The position numbers and the translations under genes were made by a program. DNA of 64,000 bases from Panopea generosa (taxonomy: Eukaryota > Mollusca > Bivalvia > Adapedonta > Hiatellidae): the NCBI GenBank assembly GCA_029582155.1, contig CM055901.1, forward strand, positions 57,720,740 to 57,784,739. Direction: 5' to 3'. Positions 1 through 11,194 of the stretch are shown in pieces (position 1 is the stretch's first letter; each line of letters opens with the position of its first letter). The notes beneath the pieces were generated by a model, which was not told where the DNA came from, searched no databases, and saw nothing but the letters and a program-made list of their open reading frames with translations.

Positions 1-644
1 TAATTTTTTTTTAATAAAATAGTGTTTGATTGTTCAAACAATTTTTAGACATTTTATCTGTATATTTCGCATTAACGTATCATATAGCAAATTAAAAAGC
101 AAATTACATGTTTAAATTGAAAACAAATTTATAGAATATGCCCTTTTAAAGAATAAATTGTACATTCATCATGTATTCCTTTCTAAATAAGACATATTCA
201 TTCATTATTTAAAAATTAGCTACACGTTCTATATTGGTGGTACATATATGAGAGGGATGTATTGCAATTCTACGTTTGAATTTAAAGTGTATTAATGTAC
301 AAAGGCAATTGTCATATTTTTTACACCAATATAATTTACTAGTGTTTTTCCTAGAACCTAGTATATAAGACATAGTGGGCAATGCGAATTCATTTTGTAC
401 AGGATGTGACCGTGCAAGCTAAATATGTAACTTGTCCGTCAACATAGATAAGACACGTCTGCACCAGGTAGTCTTCCCTGTTCAAACTAAGCTTATGACA
501 TATGATATTGTTTTGCATATATGCATCCGGGTCACCACCAGTTGTCTCTCATATCAGATAAGATGCTTTCTTTAAAAGCCTGAGGAAAAGCATCACATCA
601 CATTTACACAAAGTGCGGTTTATATTAAAGGAACATCTGTGAAC
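1..644. other. Intergenic DNA upstream of the SRCR gene
   Basis: No coding region or recognisable repeat is seen. The last 100 bases should hold the promoter and 5'UTR of the SRCR gene. A TTTAAAA box lies at 571-577 and an AGATAAG GATA-type motif at 556-562. Both are short and could be chance, so no promoter is called. Confidence 0.4.
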
Positions 645-888
645 ATGACTTTCAATTTAGCCATGTACTTGGGTATATTAATTTCAACTCTTTGTTTTTC
701 AACGCTCTCGGCTTTCATAGCGACTAATGACGCATGCAATGAGGATCTTAGAAGTATGGCACCAAACTGTCACTTTGACACAGTCATTTTCAACGATATA
801 AACAACGTGAAAGCGGATGTTGTAAAACTTCAGAGGGATTTCGCCTATATGCAATACCAAACTATCAAACAACTTGAACTAGAAATAC
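645..888 (+). CDS. SRCR gene exon 1: signal peptide and linker
   Basis: Encodes residues 1-81 and ends in phase 1 at a good donor, ATAC|GTAAGC. An in-frame GTG at 639 also opens the frame, but the ATG at 645 with A at -3 is the expected eukaryotic start. Residues 26-81 contain two cysteines (ACNEDL, NCHFD) and then a heptad-like run rich in V, L, I, K and Q. This may be an oligomerisation stalk. Confidence 0.82.
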
Positions 889-3800
889 GTAAGCACATTT
901 AATATTCTTTTATTTTCAATACTGATAAAATGATTTAAAAAAAATCAAACCATAAGACGCGTACCATTCATAAAGCTGTTTTTAAAAGCTTGATGGATTG
1001 TTATAATATTGATTTTTTTTGTTATCATTTCGTCTTCCTTTTTATCTCCGTGAAAGTATTGTTGTTTGATGCAGTAATTTCATGCATTTGGTTAAGCCCA
1101 TTTAGTTTTCATAAATGGGCCATTTAAAAGAGCAACTGTATTAAACTTTTACAAGCAATCTTTACCGCCTGTCAATCCCTACAAGTAAGACGCACATCAA
1201 ATGTTTGTAACAATGAATTTCTATTGTCCATGACAGAAAATCAAATATGCAATGCCTCGCACGCCCCCAATGTACCACATTAAGCAGCATTCTATTATTG
1301 AATCGATCCATGAACCGAAAAGAAAAGAAATAATAACACACCATGTCAAAGTACGGGGACACATTTTACAACCGCAACGTTAAGCTGCTGTTAACAACAC
1401 TGCCAATAACAATGTCTATTTAACACTGTCAATAACACTATAAGTAACACTGCCAAGAACACTGCCAATAACAATGTCAGAAACACTGCCAATTACAATG
1501 TCATTATAACACTGTCAATAATACTGTCAAGAACACCGTCTATAACATTGCCAATAACACTGTCAATAACACTATCAATAACACTTTCAAGAACATTGTC
1601 TATAACATTGCCAATAACAAATATAAAGCAAAAACGCAACCTAGGAAAGAAAAAAAGAAATAAACGATGTGTAAGTACAGTGGATAATGTTGGGCACACA
1701 CTAGAGATTGTGTGTTTGATCCCCAGTTCGACCTGACGTCTCTTAAAATAACAACACTCAGTACTGGTTCTACCCACGAGGCGGACTCGAACGTGGTAAA
1801 AATGTTCTGAGCTTACGTCGCAAACGAGCAAATATAGGTAAGTATAAACTTTAAGAAAATGAGGCTCTGTTCTATTGAGTCTGTTCTCGTGGATATTTGT
1901 ATATATATAACAACCCTCATGCCGCCAGCGTCGGCTCTAGCAGGATTCTATTTTTGAGTCATGAATGGACTCTCAGATTTTAAATAATAAAGGTTCTATT
2001 TGATAACATTATCCAAGTATCGAAACATTAAACTGCATTTATTTTTTCATAAGAATATCGTTAACATATTCACTTCCATATTTGTGTAATATGTATAAAA
2101 AAACGTGCGCTTAAAGTTTATCAGTAATGCAGCCTTATTACGTGGATGGAGACATATCATCTTTTACACAAACCGCTTCAATATTTCAGATTCACTTTCT
2201 GTAAGACTAAATGGAAATGATGACCGTGGTGTGGCTGAGGTGTACGACAGAGGACACTGGGGAGCCATTTGTAATAGGTTCTGGGACAACGATGATGCGA
2301 ACGTGTTTTGTAAATCGCTTGGCTTCTAGTACGTTTATATCAATACATATTCACGCATATGCTGTACACAGTTACATCCCGAAAGCTTTCATTGCCAGAC
2401 GTCAGGCTGTAACATACTCAGTACCCCTCAGTTTAGCTAGCTGCTGAGTGAGCAACCGACTTAGAAAAAATCCAAGTGCTTTCACCGGGATTCGAACCTT
2501 CGACCTTTCGCTTCCGAGGCGGACTTCTTAATCATCAGGCCACAAAAGACAGTAAATGTATGTAAATGTCAGTCCAGTCCAGATGTGTTGCATGCGAAAC
2601 CATAGCATATAAGTCAGGGTTGACACCAAATTTAATGGTTTAGCATTGATATTGTGTCTATGGTTTGCGTTGTAGCTAGGCGCTCTCGCCCTAGTTTGGT
2701 CTGTACATTTATGTCTGGTTATTCATTTATAATATCTCCATATATATCATACATTGTGAATGAGCATCTAAAAAGATCCAAAAAATCTGAAATTTTGCTG
2801 TTGTGAATTTAATTATCTCCCTTTATATAGATATTTTAGAAATTATTAATATTGGTGTTTGCCATAGCTATAAACACTGAAGAAAATTAAACATCTGTTA
2901 CACTTCCGGTTATGAAGACGAATGTGCAAATAAGTATATAAATGCGCTTTTTAACCATTTCAAGTTGTGGCACTTTCCAATAAAGAAACGAAATAAATTG
3001 TCTGCACATCTACGGGGGCATTTTGATTTAATATTTGCATCAATGTAGATATGTAAGTTTCAAAAACGGTGTTGCTGTACAACTGCTAGATTTTAATACA
3101 TTTCGAAAGCTGAAAATTTCACCAGATAATGTTCTTAACTGATGTTTATAGGGTTTAAGGAGGAATATATCTTTTAAATTATTTTCGAAATCAGAAGTAT
3201 ATTTGGTATATAATGCAACGAGAAGTAATTTCCAATATGAGTATGTATTTTTTTTCAGCGGTAAATATAACATATATTTGTATGTGACGTCGTAAACAGG
3301 GTCATGTTCGACCCTTTTGACGTCCCAATTTATAGCAGCAAAATCGCGTATTTTTCGACCTCAGTTGAGTTAAACCTAATGTACAGAATAGAAACATATA
3401 TCACCACGTACACATGTGGTGGGAAAAGACTTCAGAATTAGTCCGAGTATAACAACCGGATCAACTAGTAACTTACAAACTTTACACATAAAATATTTAG
3501 ACCGAGCCGGATTATAATCCAACAGCCCCTGCAGTGACCATTACACGATAGTACCTAAAAGCACTCGGCTACGTAGAACCCCAATTAATCGAATAAGAAC
3601 CTAAATTTGTCGTTCACAAAAAATGTTCATGTATATATAGAATTGGGAGTACTTATAATCAAATATGGCTATTATCACACACAAATGAACACATTCTTTC
3701 CTAACAAAAGAAGATTTTATGTTTCTCACATAGCTTCAGACACAGCATCCAAAGAACACACCGCAACACCATAAACATAATAAATATATAGCTAAGCATA

Positions 3801-6800
3801 AGCAAAATACGTACAAAATAAATGACAACAGGGAGTCACCTGGAACAGCCAGTAGAAAACAACCACTGGAAGAGCTTAATCCTGGTGATACAAATATGGC
3901 CATTGTCAGATCATAAAACACGACAGAGTAATACTTTATTTACAATTTTCTCTTAATGTTCTACAGCACACGCGCGTAGTGTACAACAAAACAGATTCGG
4001 TGTTTATATATTAATAAAAGAAAGAGGTCCTGCGCTTTTTTAAGCAAATAATGTTTAACAGTAACAATGACCCAGCACCTTACAAAACTTGTAAAGGAGT
4101 TTGATAAGGACCAATTATACCAAAAAAAAAGAATATCTTTAATAGATGTTGTATACGTAAATGAGATAATTATAACGGAGGTGGTAAAATTCCATCGTCC
4201 AGCTAAATACGTTAAAAAATGATGTAGCTCATTGCACATCCTCATCCAGATTATTCATGTCAACACTATCGATTCAAAACCATTCGAAAATATCTAACTA
4301 AACATGTAAAAAATACGTTATATCAGGACATTTCCACATATTATGTAACCAATTTCGAAATAATTATATGTACTGTACACTATGTTATATGTCTTATTTT
4401 TTGTATGATTTTGTTGTTGGTTGGTTGGTTTACAATTCTAACCATGTGTTTACTTCCGCAGTGTATAGAATATGATATATAATTTCTTCATTGATATATT
4501 CACAATTACAGCAAAGGAATAGTTTCAAATATTGGCAGGACAACAAGACCCTATATCATGAGCGACGTAGACTGTAGTAGTACGGAGAAATCTGTATTTG
4601 ATTGCCAGTATGTGTCTCACCCGCTAGAGTCGAAGTGTGCAAACAACCAAGCCGCTTCTGTAAAGTGTGATATCAGTAAGTGAATTCTTCTCAAAGGAGC
4701 GAATCCAGGGGTCGTATTCACCAACCATTTTTAAGAATATTCTTAGACTTGAGCTTGAAAATCCAAATTTCAACCTTACATATCTCGTTTACTATGACAG
4801 ATAGAATAATTGTGAGAGTTGTTTTGACTATGTATTAGGTGTAAATTTTTGTCTCAAAAAATGATCTCTAAATTTGTTTTTCAAATTTCAGTCTTGAGTT
4901 CAAGTCTAAGAATATTCTTAAGAATGGTTGGTGAATACGACCCCTGAATATAAATATATAACCATCAGACAATCTCACCAGTCAGTGATGATCAAATTAA
5001 CAGTTTCTTTCAGTGTATCCAATCTACATACTTTCGAAATCGAACGAAGCGACCAACTATTATCGGTTGTTACTAGATTATTGTAATCGTTTTAAATAAA
5101 GACAAATACATCTAGGGTTGATATAAAATATCATTTACTGCTACAATTTTACAACCTTGCCCGGCATTGCTTAACATTGCGGTTATTTTATTGCAATTGT
5201 TAAAACGCATGTTTGGGCTAAAATATTTGTTAAAGTTAATGTCATTTCTTGTGATACTTTACAGTTGCAGATGTTTCAAATTTGGTCAAATAAAGGAGAT
5301 AGTGTTCATGGGAATACTATGGGAAAACAGATAGTTATTATTTTCTCATATATGAATACTATGGGAAAACAGATATTTATTTGCTCATATATGAATACGA
5401 TACTTATTTGCTCATATATGAATACTATGGGAAAACAGATAATTATTTGCTCATATATGAATACTATGGGGAAACAGATAATTATTATTTTCTCATATAT
5501 GAGCTCTATGGGATAACAGATAATTCGTATTTTCTCATATATGAATACTATGGGGAAAAAGATAATAATAATTTTTCTATGTATGAATTCTTCACAGGCT
5601 TAAGCCATTCAAAATTTGAAAAGAAGGTAAATCAGATGAGCAACTTATGCCCAAATGGGCCTCCTTTGAAAGGTCAAATATAGGAGTGCATATAACATCA
5701 AAATAAGGTGTTTCATTAACCAGATGTAACTTTTGAGTTTAACGGCAGGGATGTTCGCTGACAAAAGTGCGCTAGCGCAAACCAGTGATAGTCGATTTTG
5801 ATACCATAAAATAGATTAAAAGTATACAAAGTGTGTGTTATTGTATATGTAACGAACCTGAGCAACTATTCAAATGATTTATTAAACACAAAATAATTTA
5901 TATTAATTTGGTAAGTAAACTACATGTGTATTTCGTAAGACATGTCCCAATGGAATAATATAACCAATCATCAAATAGAACGCAGGTGTGTTACATCAAG
6001 TTTTCAACAATATGTCACAAATTACCTGTGCATGTGATTTCTACTATTTTACCGTCCTACATATAAATTTGACTATTGAGTTTGTTTAGTACTTACTCTC
6101 CGAAGGAAGACATCGATTTCGTTTGCATCATTTGTTACCTCAGTTTATATAAATTAATAAAATAAAATATTTTACAAATACAGATATTCGACTGAATGGA
6201 AGTAATTTTGACAATAAAAGAGGGCGTGTCGAAATAACACATCTGGAACAATGGGGTACGATATGTGATGAACATTGGTCCAATGAAGATGCCACGGTCG
6301 TTTGCAGAATGCTGGGATTTTAGTAAGTTATCAATGATAATAACATATAAAGTTGAATCTAGTGTTATATTTTTACTTCCAGTTAAATGTCATGTTTCCT
6401 ATAATGAGAGGTAACGAACAATGCTGATTAAGCAGTTATTTGATCATGTTGTCAAATGGACCAATGTAACCTTTGTCACAATATATCTTATTCTTAGATA
6501 AGGTAAACGGAAGGTATCGAAGAATATCAACAAGCCGCATATCAATAAGGTTTATTTACATTTTGGTCTGAGGTGTACACAAAATAACCATCTAAACCTG
6601 TCATAACAGGTCAACAAAAATGACGTAATGGTGTAATATTACGTTTCAGTTTCTAATATTAGTGACCTCTATCGACCAATGACAAACGATGTCATATACC
6701 AACGTTTTAACAAAATCATGAAAAATAATATAATTAAACCAAGAAGAAGCGACGGAACGGAATGTTTATACCAAGTGCTTCTGTTTGTTTTTCCAGCAAT

Positions 6801-6968
6801 GGTGGTATAGCGGTGTCTGATGCTACATTTGGGACCGGAAATAGCTTAGTTTGGCTCACCAACGTAACCTGTACTGGGACTGAAAACACTCTCCTGGACT
6901 GTAAAAGAAGTAGTTTTGGACAACACACTTGTACACACCCACATGACGCAAGTGTCGTTTGTAACTGA
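645..6968 (+). CDS. Secreted protein with two group A SRCR domains (five exons)
   Basis: Spliced CDS 645-888, 2190-2328, 4512-4675, 6184-6322 and 6797-6968 gives 285 residues. Every junction is GT-AG and the phases run 1, 2, 1, 2. The ATG at 645 (context AACATGA) is followed by a hydrophobic leader, residues 6-25, read as a signal peptide. Residues 26-82 form a linker with two cysteines and a helical, possibly coiled-coil tail. SRCR domain 1 spans about 83-182 and domain 2 about 184-285. Each opens with an RLNG motif, carries a WG-(A/T)-IC core and has six cysteines. Six cysteines with two exons per domain is the group A pattern; group B domains normally have eight cysteines and one exon. There is no transmembrane segment. 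SRCR proteins usually bind protein or microbial ligands outside the cell. The ligand is unknown, and an immune role is inference from the family. Confidence 0.88.
903..1385. other. SRCR gene intron 1, unique-looking part
   Basis: AT-rich intronic sequence. No exon, RNA gene or clear repeat seen. Confidence 0.5.
1386..1624. repeat. Degenerate 12-bp tandem repeat (AACACTGTCAAT-type)
   Basis: Roughly twenty imperfect units of AACACTGYCAAT/AACAATGTCTAT. Open frames on both strands here are simple-repeat artefacts, rich in T/L/S/I on one strand and V/I/D/S on the other. Confidence 0.85.
1680..1835 (+). mobile_element. SINE-like fragment (family B)
   Basis: Contains a B-box-like GTTTGATCCCC followed by a block reading CACTCAGTACTGGTTCTACC. 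The same order occurs at 27840-28020 and, more degenerate, at 53525-53705. The layout fits a tRNA-derived SINE. The 5' A-box end is poorly preserved in this copy. Confidence 0.5.
2190..2328 (+). CDS. SRCR gene exon 2: first half of SRCR domain 1
   Basis: Acceptor ATATTTCAG|AT, donor TTCTA|GTACGT; enters in phase 1 and leaves in phase 2. The core motif [18 protein letters not shown] shows cysteines 1 and 2 and the tryptophans typical of the fold. The exon ends just after KSLGF, the classic SRCR mid-domain junction. Reading through the donor meets a stop at once, so splicing is required. Confidence 0.88.
2483..2545 (-). mobile_element. tRNA-derived SINE head fragment
   Basis: On the minus strand, an A-box-like TGGCCTGATGATTAAG is followed at normal tRNA spacing by a B box GGTTCGAATCCC. 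No cloverleaf or 3' tail was identified, and the fragment sits inside an intron. It is called a SINE relic, not a working tRNA gene. Confidence 0.5.
2546..4511. other. Remainder of SRCR gene intron 2
   Basis: About 2 kb of AT-rich intron without recognisable exons. Short open frames at 3040-3273, 3736-3921 and 3961-4245 on the minus strand have no family signature. Confidence 0.5.
4512..4675 (+). CDS. SRCR gene exon 3: second half of SRCR domain 1
   Basis: Acceptor CAATTACAG|C, donor ATCA|GTAAGT; enters in phase 2 and leaves in phase 1. Encodes residues 128-182, with the remaining four cysteines in the contexts VDC, FDC, SKC and VKC. This completes the six-cysteine group A set. Confidence 0.88.
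4708..4944. mobile_element. Short inverted-repeat element (MITE), about 237 bp
   Basis: The left end GGGGTCGTATTCACCAACCA and the right end are inverted copies, and the inverted similarity continues inward through AAGAATATTCTTAGACTTGA. The element has no coding capacity, as expected of a non-autonomous DNA transposon. No clear target-site duplication could be read, so the superfamily is left open. Confidence 0.75.
5265..5600. repeat. Minisatellite of about 36-45 bp (ATATGAATACTATGGGAAAACAG unit, split in text)
   Basis: Six or seven units with the core AATACTATGGGAAAACAGAT and a TTCTCATATATG spacer. The core also occurs once in a long dispersed repeat at about 25405, and the flank at 5600-5690 resembles the end of that repeat at 25755-25820. 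The array therefore looks like local amplification inside a copy of that element. Confidence 0.82.
5691..6183. other. Remainder of SRCR gene intron 3
   Basis: AT-rich. Nothing recognised beyond the polypyrimidine tract and acceptor at 6181-6183. Confidence 0.5.
6184..6322 (+). CDS. SRCR gene exon 4: first half of SRCR domain 2
   Basis: Acceptor AAATACAG|AT, donor TTTTA|GTAAGT; phases 1 to 2. It is 139 nt long, exactly the length of exon 2. Motif [18 protein letters not shown], ending after RMLGF. Equal length and phase with exon 2 point to a tandem duplication of a two-exon domain module. Confidence 0.9.
6323..6796. other. SRCR gene intron 4
   Basis: 474 bp with no other feature recognised. 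Confidence 0.6.
6797..6968 (+). CDS. SRCR gene exon 5: second half of SRCR domain 2 and stop
   Basis: Acceptor TTTTTCCAG|C in phase 2. Encodes residues 229-285, with cysteines in VTC, LDC, HTC and VVC. TGA follows at 6966-6968, one residue after the last cysteine, so there is no tail, membrane anchor or GPI signal. Confidence 0.9.
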
Positions 6969-6990
6969 CAGCTTTATTTAATGAATGTAC

Positions 6991-7010
6991 AAATAAATAA
7001 ATAAATATGA
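6991..7010 (+). terminator. Polyadenylation signals of the SRCR gene
   Basis: Overlapping AATAAA hexamers (AAATAAATAAATAAATATGA) begin 24 bases after the stop codon, implying a very short 3'UTR. A T-rich, G-containing stretch follows at 7010-7030, as expected downstream of a cleavage site. Confidence 0.6.
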
Positions 7011-7030
7011 TTTGCTTTTTGTTTGATTTG

Positions 7031-8082
7031 TTTGACTACTTAGTGTACTTTTATGCCATCGAGCTAACAGACGCTCAGTTTACCTAACAACTATGTCCTG
7101 ATACCCTGGACAGTTAATAAATATTCAAGCACATCCATCACAGCAAATAAATGATAGCTATTCCACTTAAATCAGTGATGAAAGACGAATGGTAATGAGA
7201 CACAATGTCGTCTAATAATGATCACGGACGCATACCGACCAAATACGATTTTCTTTTATCTTTTGAATGCCAAATCATGGAGAAATCATCCGATTGGTTG
7301 CCGAGAAAAGTTTCTGTTTTGCATGAATAGTTTCAATTTTATATGATTTTAAAAATGTGTTTATGACGGTAATATCCAGAATAGTGTGTTCGAATTCAGA
7401 CTTTTGGAAGCTGATTTAATATTCGTACTAGAAATGCATATAATAAATAATTAAAGATTTCATTCATTAACTGTCTAACCAAAATTGTAGACATTCTTTT
7501 TAACCTAACAGATTGGTGTAAAATGGCATTTATTTTGGGATGTTCATGGTTTTATTTTTAAATAAAAAGATAATTTAAATTTGGGATAATGCATCTGTTT
7601 TACATTTAATGAATATACATGCAATTATTATAACAACACATATTACAATTTTTTAACATATAATATATAATGCAGATAAATATCGTAATGTAGGTACATC
7701 ATGGCATCTCGACCTTATAACTCTCGTCTCTATAACAGTCATTTTAATTAGCTACTTGTAGTACAAACTAAAGATCGTTCGTGTAGAGTAACATCAATTT
7801 GAAAAAACAAAAACATAACAAAACTGGATGTTTAAAAATTCACTGTATCCGGAGGAACTAAAGGGAATATATAGAACAAATAAATACAAGAACTGGGCAG
7901 CAGATATGCTCCTATAGCGGCACCGACAACCAATTCCAAAATTATAAAAAATATACCTAACATTATATAACTTTTGTGAATGATAGACTAACGAGTTTTC
8001 TTTAAAATAATATTTACTTTCTCACTCAAAAAATTCTCCTTTAAAGTATGGTATGCACTAATTCTACACAGTAATTGTATGA
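7031..8082. other. Intergenic, nothing recognised
   Basis: AT-rich sequence without coding potential or clear repeats. Confidence 0.5.
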
Positions 8083-8459
8083 ATACACATACTCCAAAGC
8101 TGTAGTTAGGAATCGATCCAATCAAATAGACATACTCCAAAGCTGTAGTTAAGATTCGATCCGATCAAATACACATACTCCAAAGCTGTAGTTAAGAACC
8201 GATCCGATCAAATACACATACTCCAAAGATGTAGTTAAGAATCTATCCGATTAAATACACATACTCAAAAGCTGTAGATAAGAATCGATCCGATCAAATA
8301 CACATACTTCAAAGCTGTAGTTAAAAGTCGATCCGATCAAATACACATACTCCAAAGCTGTAGTTAAGAATCGATCCGATCAAATACACATACTCCAAAG
8401 CTGTAGATAAGAATCGATCCGATCAAATACACTTATTCCAAAGCTGTCCGATCAAATAG
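8083..8459. repeat. 43-bp tandem repeat, about 8.5 units
   Basis: Unit begins ATACTCCAAAGCTGTAGTTA and continues AGAATCGATCCGATCAAATACAC. Units match closely with scattered substitutions; the last is truncated. Units adjoin directly, with no unique spacers, so this is a minisatellite and not a CRISPR-like array. Confidence 0.92.
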
Positions 8460-8689
8460 TTTACAATTCTGAGGATCTATTAGTTTTATCTTTTTAAATA
8501 CAGTGAAAGGATTGTGAAGTACAAATGGTGCATATTGGGCTTAGCTCTTTTAACTGCGGTACCAATTTCGATTTTTAAAGAGGTTTACTTTTAGATATTT
8601 CGAGTCAACATTATATATAAAGAAGTCATGGTACGTTTGGCTACCTATCTCCTAGAGCATAACTTTAGTTTTTGCTGTGTTGATTTTTA

Positions 8690-9270
8690 AACTCTAACGT
8701 TGTGATTTTTGTAATATTTGTTTCCAACAGAAAAAATATTATAAATAAAAAACTTTATCATAGCAAAAAGGAACTACACGTACTTTACCATCGGTTGGCA
8801 TGAGAACAATATTTTGCGCAGTCACCTTTAAAAGTTTTGGAGTGATGCTGGACGGAAACGGTAAAGTTTGTGTTATTTTGACTATAAGTTATACTGGACG
8901 GAAACGGCGAATTTTGTGTTATTTTGACTATTAATTTTGTTTCTATAGTAACAGAAAAAATATTTGAAATAAAATGTTCCCCATAGTAAAAGGCTCTACC
9001 AAACTTCTAGGTAGTATGTCCATGTGTACAAGGTTTCGAACAGTTTTGAAGTGTTTCGGAAACAGTAAATTTGGTAATCTTGACTTTTTGTTTCCATGGT
9101 AACAGAAAAAAAAATGAAAATGAAAATTCTACAATATTTAAACGCTCTACTACACCGTTAGGTTGACATTTGTACAAAGTGTTTTGAAGTTCCCTCCAAC
9201 GGTTTTGGAAATTGTTCAGGAATATCTTTTTAAAAAAAAACGCAATTATTTTTACGGGGGATAATAAAGT
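8690..9270. repeat. Irregular direct repeats of about 150-220 bp
   Basis: Three related blocks start near 8717, 8940 and 9089, each containing AACAGAAAAAA, then an A/T-rich run and a CATAGYAAAARG or related motif. The pair GGACGGAAACGG followed by TTGTGTTATTTTGACTAT occurs at 8852 and 8895. No coding capacity. Confidence 0.55.
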
Positions 9271-10204
9271 CACTGTGTTTATGGTATTCGAATAATATAT
9301 GGTGTCGGTAAGTGTATGTTAAAGTATACAGCATGCAACTAATGCACTCTGTCGGTAAGTGCATATTTCGAAAGTTATCTAAAAGTATTGCAAAATACGT
9401 AGCCGGGTTTGAATGAGTTCAAGACAGATAAAACATGCCTGATAATATAGGAATTACTGATTGAGGAATCTTTTAGTCCAATCAGACATAAGTACGTGTT
9501 CGCTTTTATCTCTGAACCTTCATCCAGTAAAGCAAGATGAACTATGTAGGAGTCCTAGACGTAGAATAGATAAGAAATACGTATTTAGAATTAATCATTA
9601 GTTTAGTGCAAAAGGGGGGATTTATAACGAAATTGAAATTGCTCCAAATGTTTGACTGCAATTTATATCATTATTAAATCTTTCGTCTATGTGTTCCACT
9701 TCCTTGTCCAGTAAAAATAGTTGATATAATAGTTCTATGATAATAGATAATATTTATTTAACAATTCTTTTGATGGATATTATGTAGATCTTTATTTCCT
9801 ACATTGAACATGTCACAGGTTAGAGAAATGGTCATTACTTGATATAAGATGTTTGGTAAAAGTTTTGTAAAAAAGTTCTGATACTATCATTTATAATAAA
9901 GTGTCTTCCATGAGATCCACTTTCTTACTAACCAGTCAGGATGATTTGATGTATATTGCTGAAATATATAGTTCGTTGTCACATTGTCAGTTTGACAATA
10001 TATTTAGTTGTAATGCATTTTAAGAATGAGAATTTAGTGATCATACTGTAAATACATTATGCAGTTTCATCACATCGATGCGTTTTGTTTGCTTTATTAA
10101 TATCTTAAGTATGAACATCATGGCATCGTTCTACTACATCATTCGAAGAAAACTTCCACAGAATGCTAATTATATTCCAACTATTTATTAAATAAACAAG
10201 AATC
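9271..10204. other. Intergenic, nothing recognised
   Basis: AT-rich. A short repeated phrase, TGTCGGTAAGTG, occurs at about 9302 and 9350. No gene is supported. Confidence 0.45.
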
Positions 10205-10740
10205 TGTCCTTGGGTCGATTCTATTTCTTCTCTATATCAATGATATGCCTGATCACGTTAAATCCAAAGTTCCACTCTTTCCTGGTGATAATCTTACCAT
10301 CCACAACACAACTGAATGCAATCAATTACAATATGACCTTGATTTATTACAAACATGGAAAAAACAACTGGAGGAAATACACTTCAATCATAGCAATGGA
10401 AAAGTCCCATACACTTAAAATAGCAAACATAAAATACAACACACCAACATAATACATGGTCAAATCCTCGAACCTGTAACAAATGCAAAATACCTGGTCT
10501 TGCCTTATCATGTCACTTCCCTTCAAACAACCATATTTACAGAAACTGCACAACAGCAAATATAACACTTGCCCTCTTCAAACAAAACAAGGTAAAAAAA
10601 CTACATACAACTCTTGTCGGACCTAAAGTAGAATACTTATCCCCAGTCTGGTCACCATGCACCAAACAAAACATCTGATACAAAGAAGAGCAATCGGATG
10701 GATCCATAACAACTATTCCAAGAATGTTTTTCAGTCTTAT
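10205..10740 (+). pseudogene. LINE reverse-transcriptase remnant (CR1/Jockey-like)
   Basis: Translation shows GSILFLLYINDMPDHVKSKV followed by a degraded catalytic region: LFPGDN stands where these enzymes have a (F/Y)ADD box. Further on are NQLQYDLDLLQTWKKQ and, after stops and small shifts, QRRAIGWIHNNYS, which matches the C-terminal part of LINE RTs. Internal stops and the altered active site make it a dead fragment. The lineage is judged from remembered motifs only. Confidence 0.7.
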
Positions 10741-11035
10741 TTTTACTTTAACATATTACTTTTGAAACATGTTACCATCCGCACCTGTTAATAGTATATG
10801 GTGTTATACGGTATCCTTTGTTTTTATAATGGCATCAACACACTGTTAACAGTGGCAGTTTGTTTTCTATCATCATACCTTAGGTAAACACTAATATTTA
10901 GTACACATTGGCCATCGGATAACTATTTCTTACTATTTCATAAAAAGCGGATGACAGTTATTGAACTGTCATACTTGTAAATTAACCTCGTTTCCTCTAA
11001 AATCGAAATGACGTATAGGTCAAAATAAATTTGTA
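10741..11035. other. Intergenic, nothing recognised
   Basis: AT-rich, no feature seen. Confidence 0.45.
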
Positions 11036-11194
11036 ATCATATCATATCATGTCACATAATGTCATAACATGTCATGCCACATGCGTTGCGTTTTTGTTGC
11101 TTTGTGTTGTGATATGTGTCGCATCGCATCCTCCGCATCGCTCGCATAGCATCGCATCGCATCGCATCGCATTAGACCTACATCGCATCGCATT
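11036..11194. repeat. Simple repeats (ATCAT-type, then ATCGC pentamers)
   Basis: Imperfect ATCAT/GTCAT repeats at 11036-11085 are followed by CGCAT pentamers at 11120-11194, broken by a short ATTAGACCTA insert. The pentamer run is distinctly more GC-rich than its surroundings. Confidence 0.8.

Noticed and set aside
2211-2447. 78-codon + strand frame overlapping SRCR exon 2
   Set aside because: Out-of-frame shadow of the real exon, which has SRCR motifs and matching splice phases.
8083-8459. CRISPR-like regular repeats
   Set aside because: Units are directly adjacent with no unique spacers, in eukaryotic DNA; a plain minisatellite.
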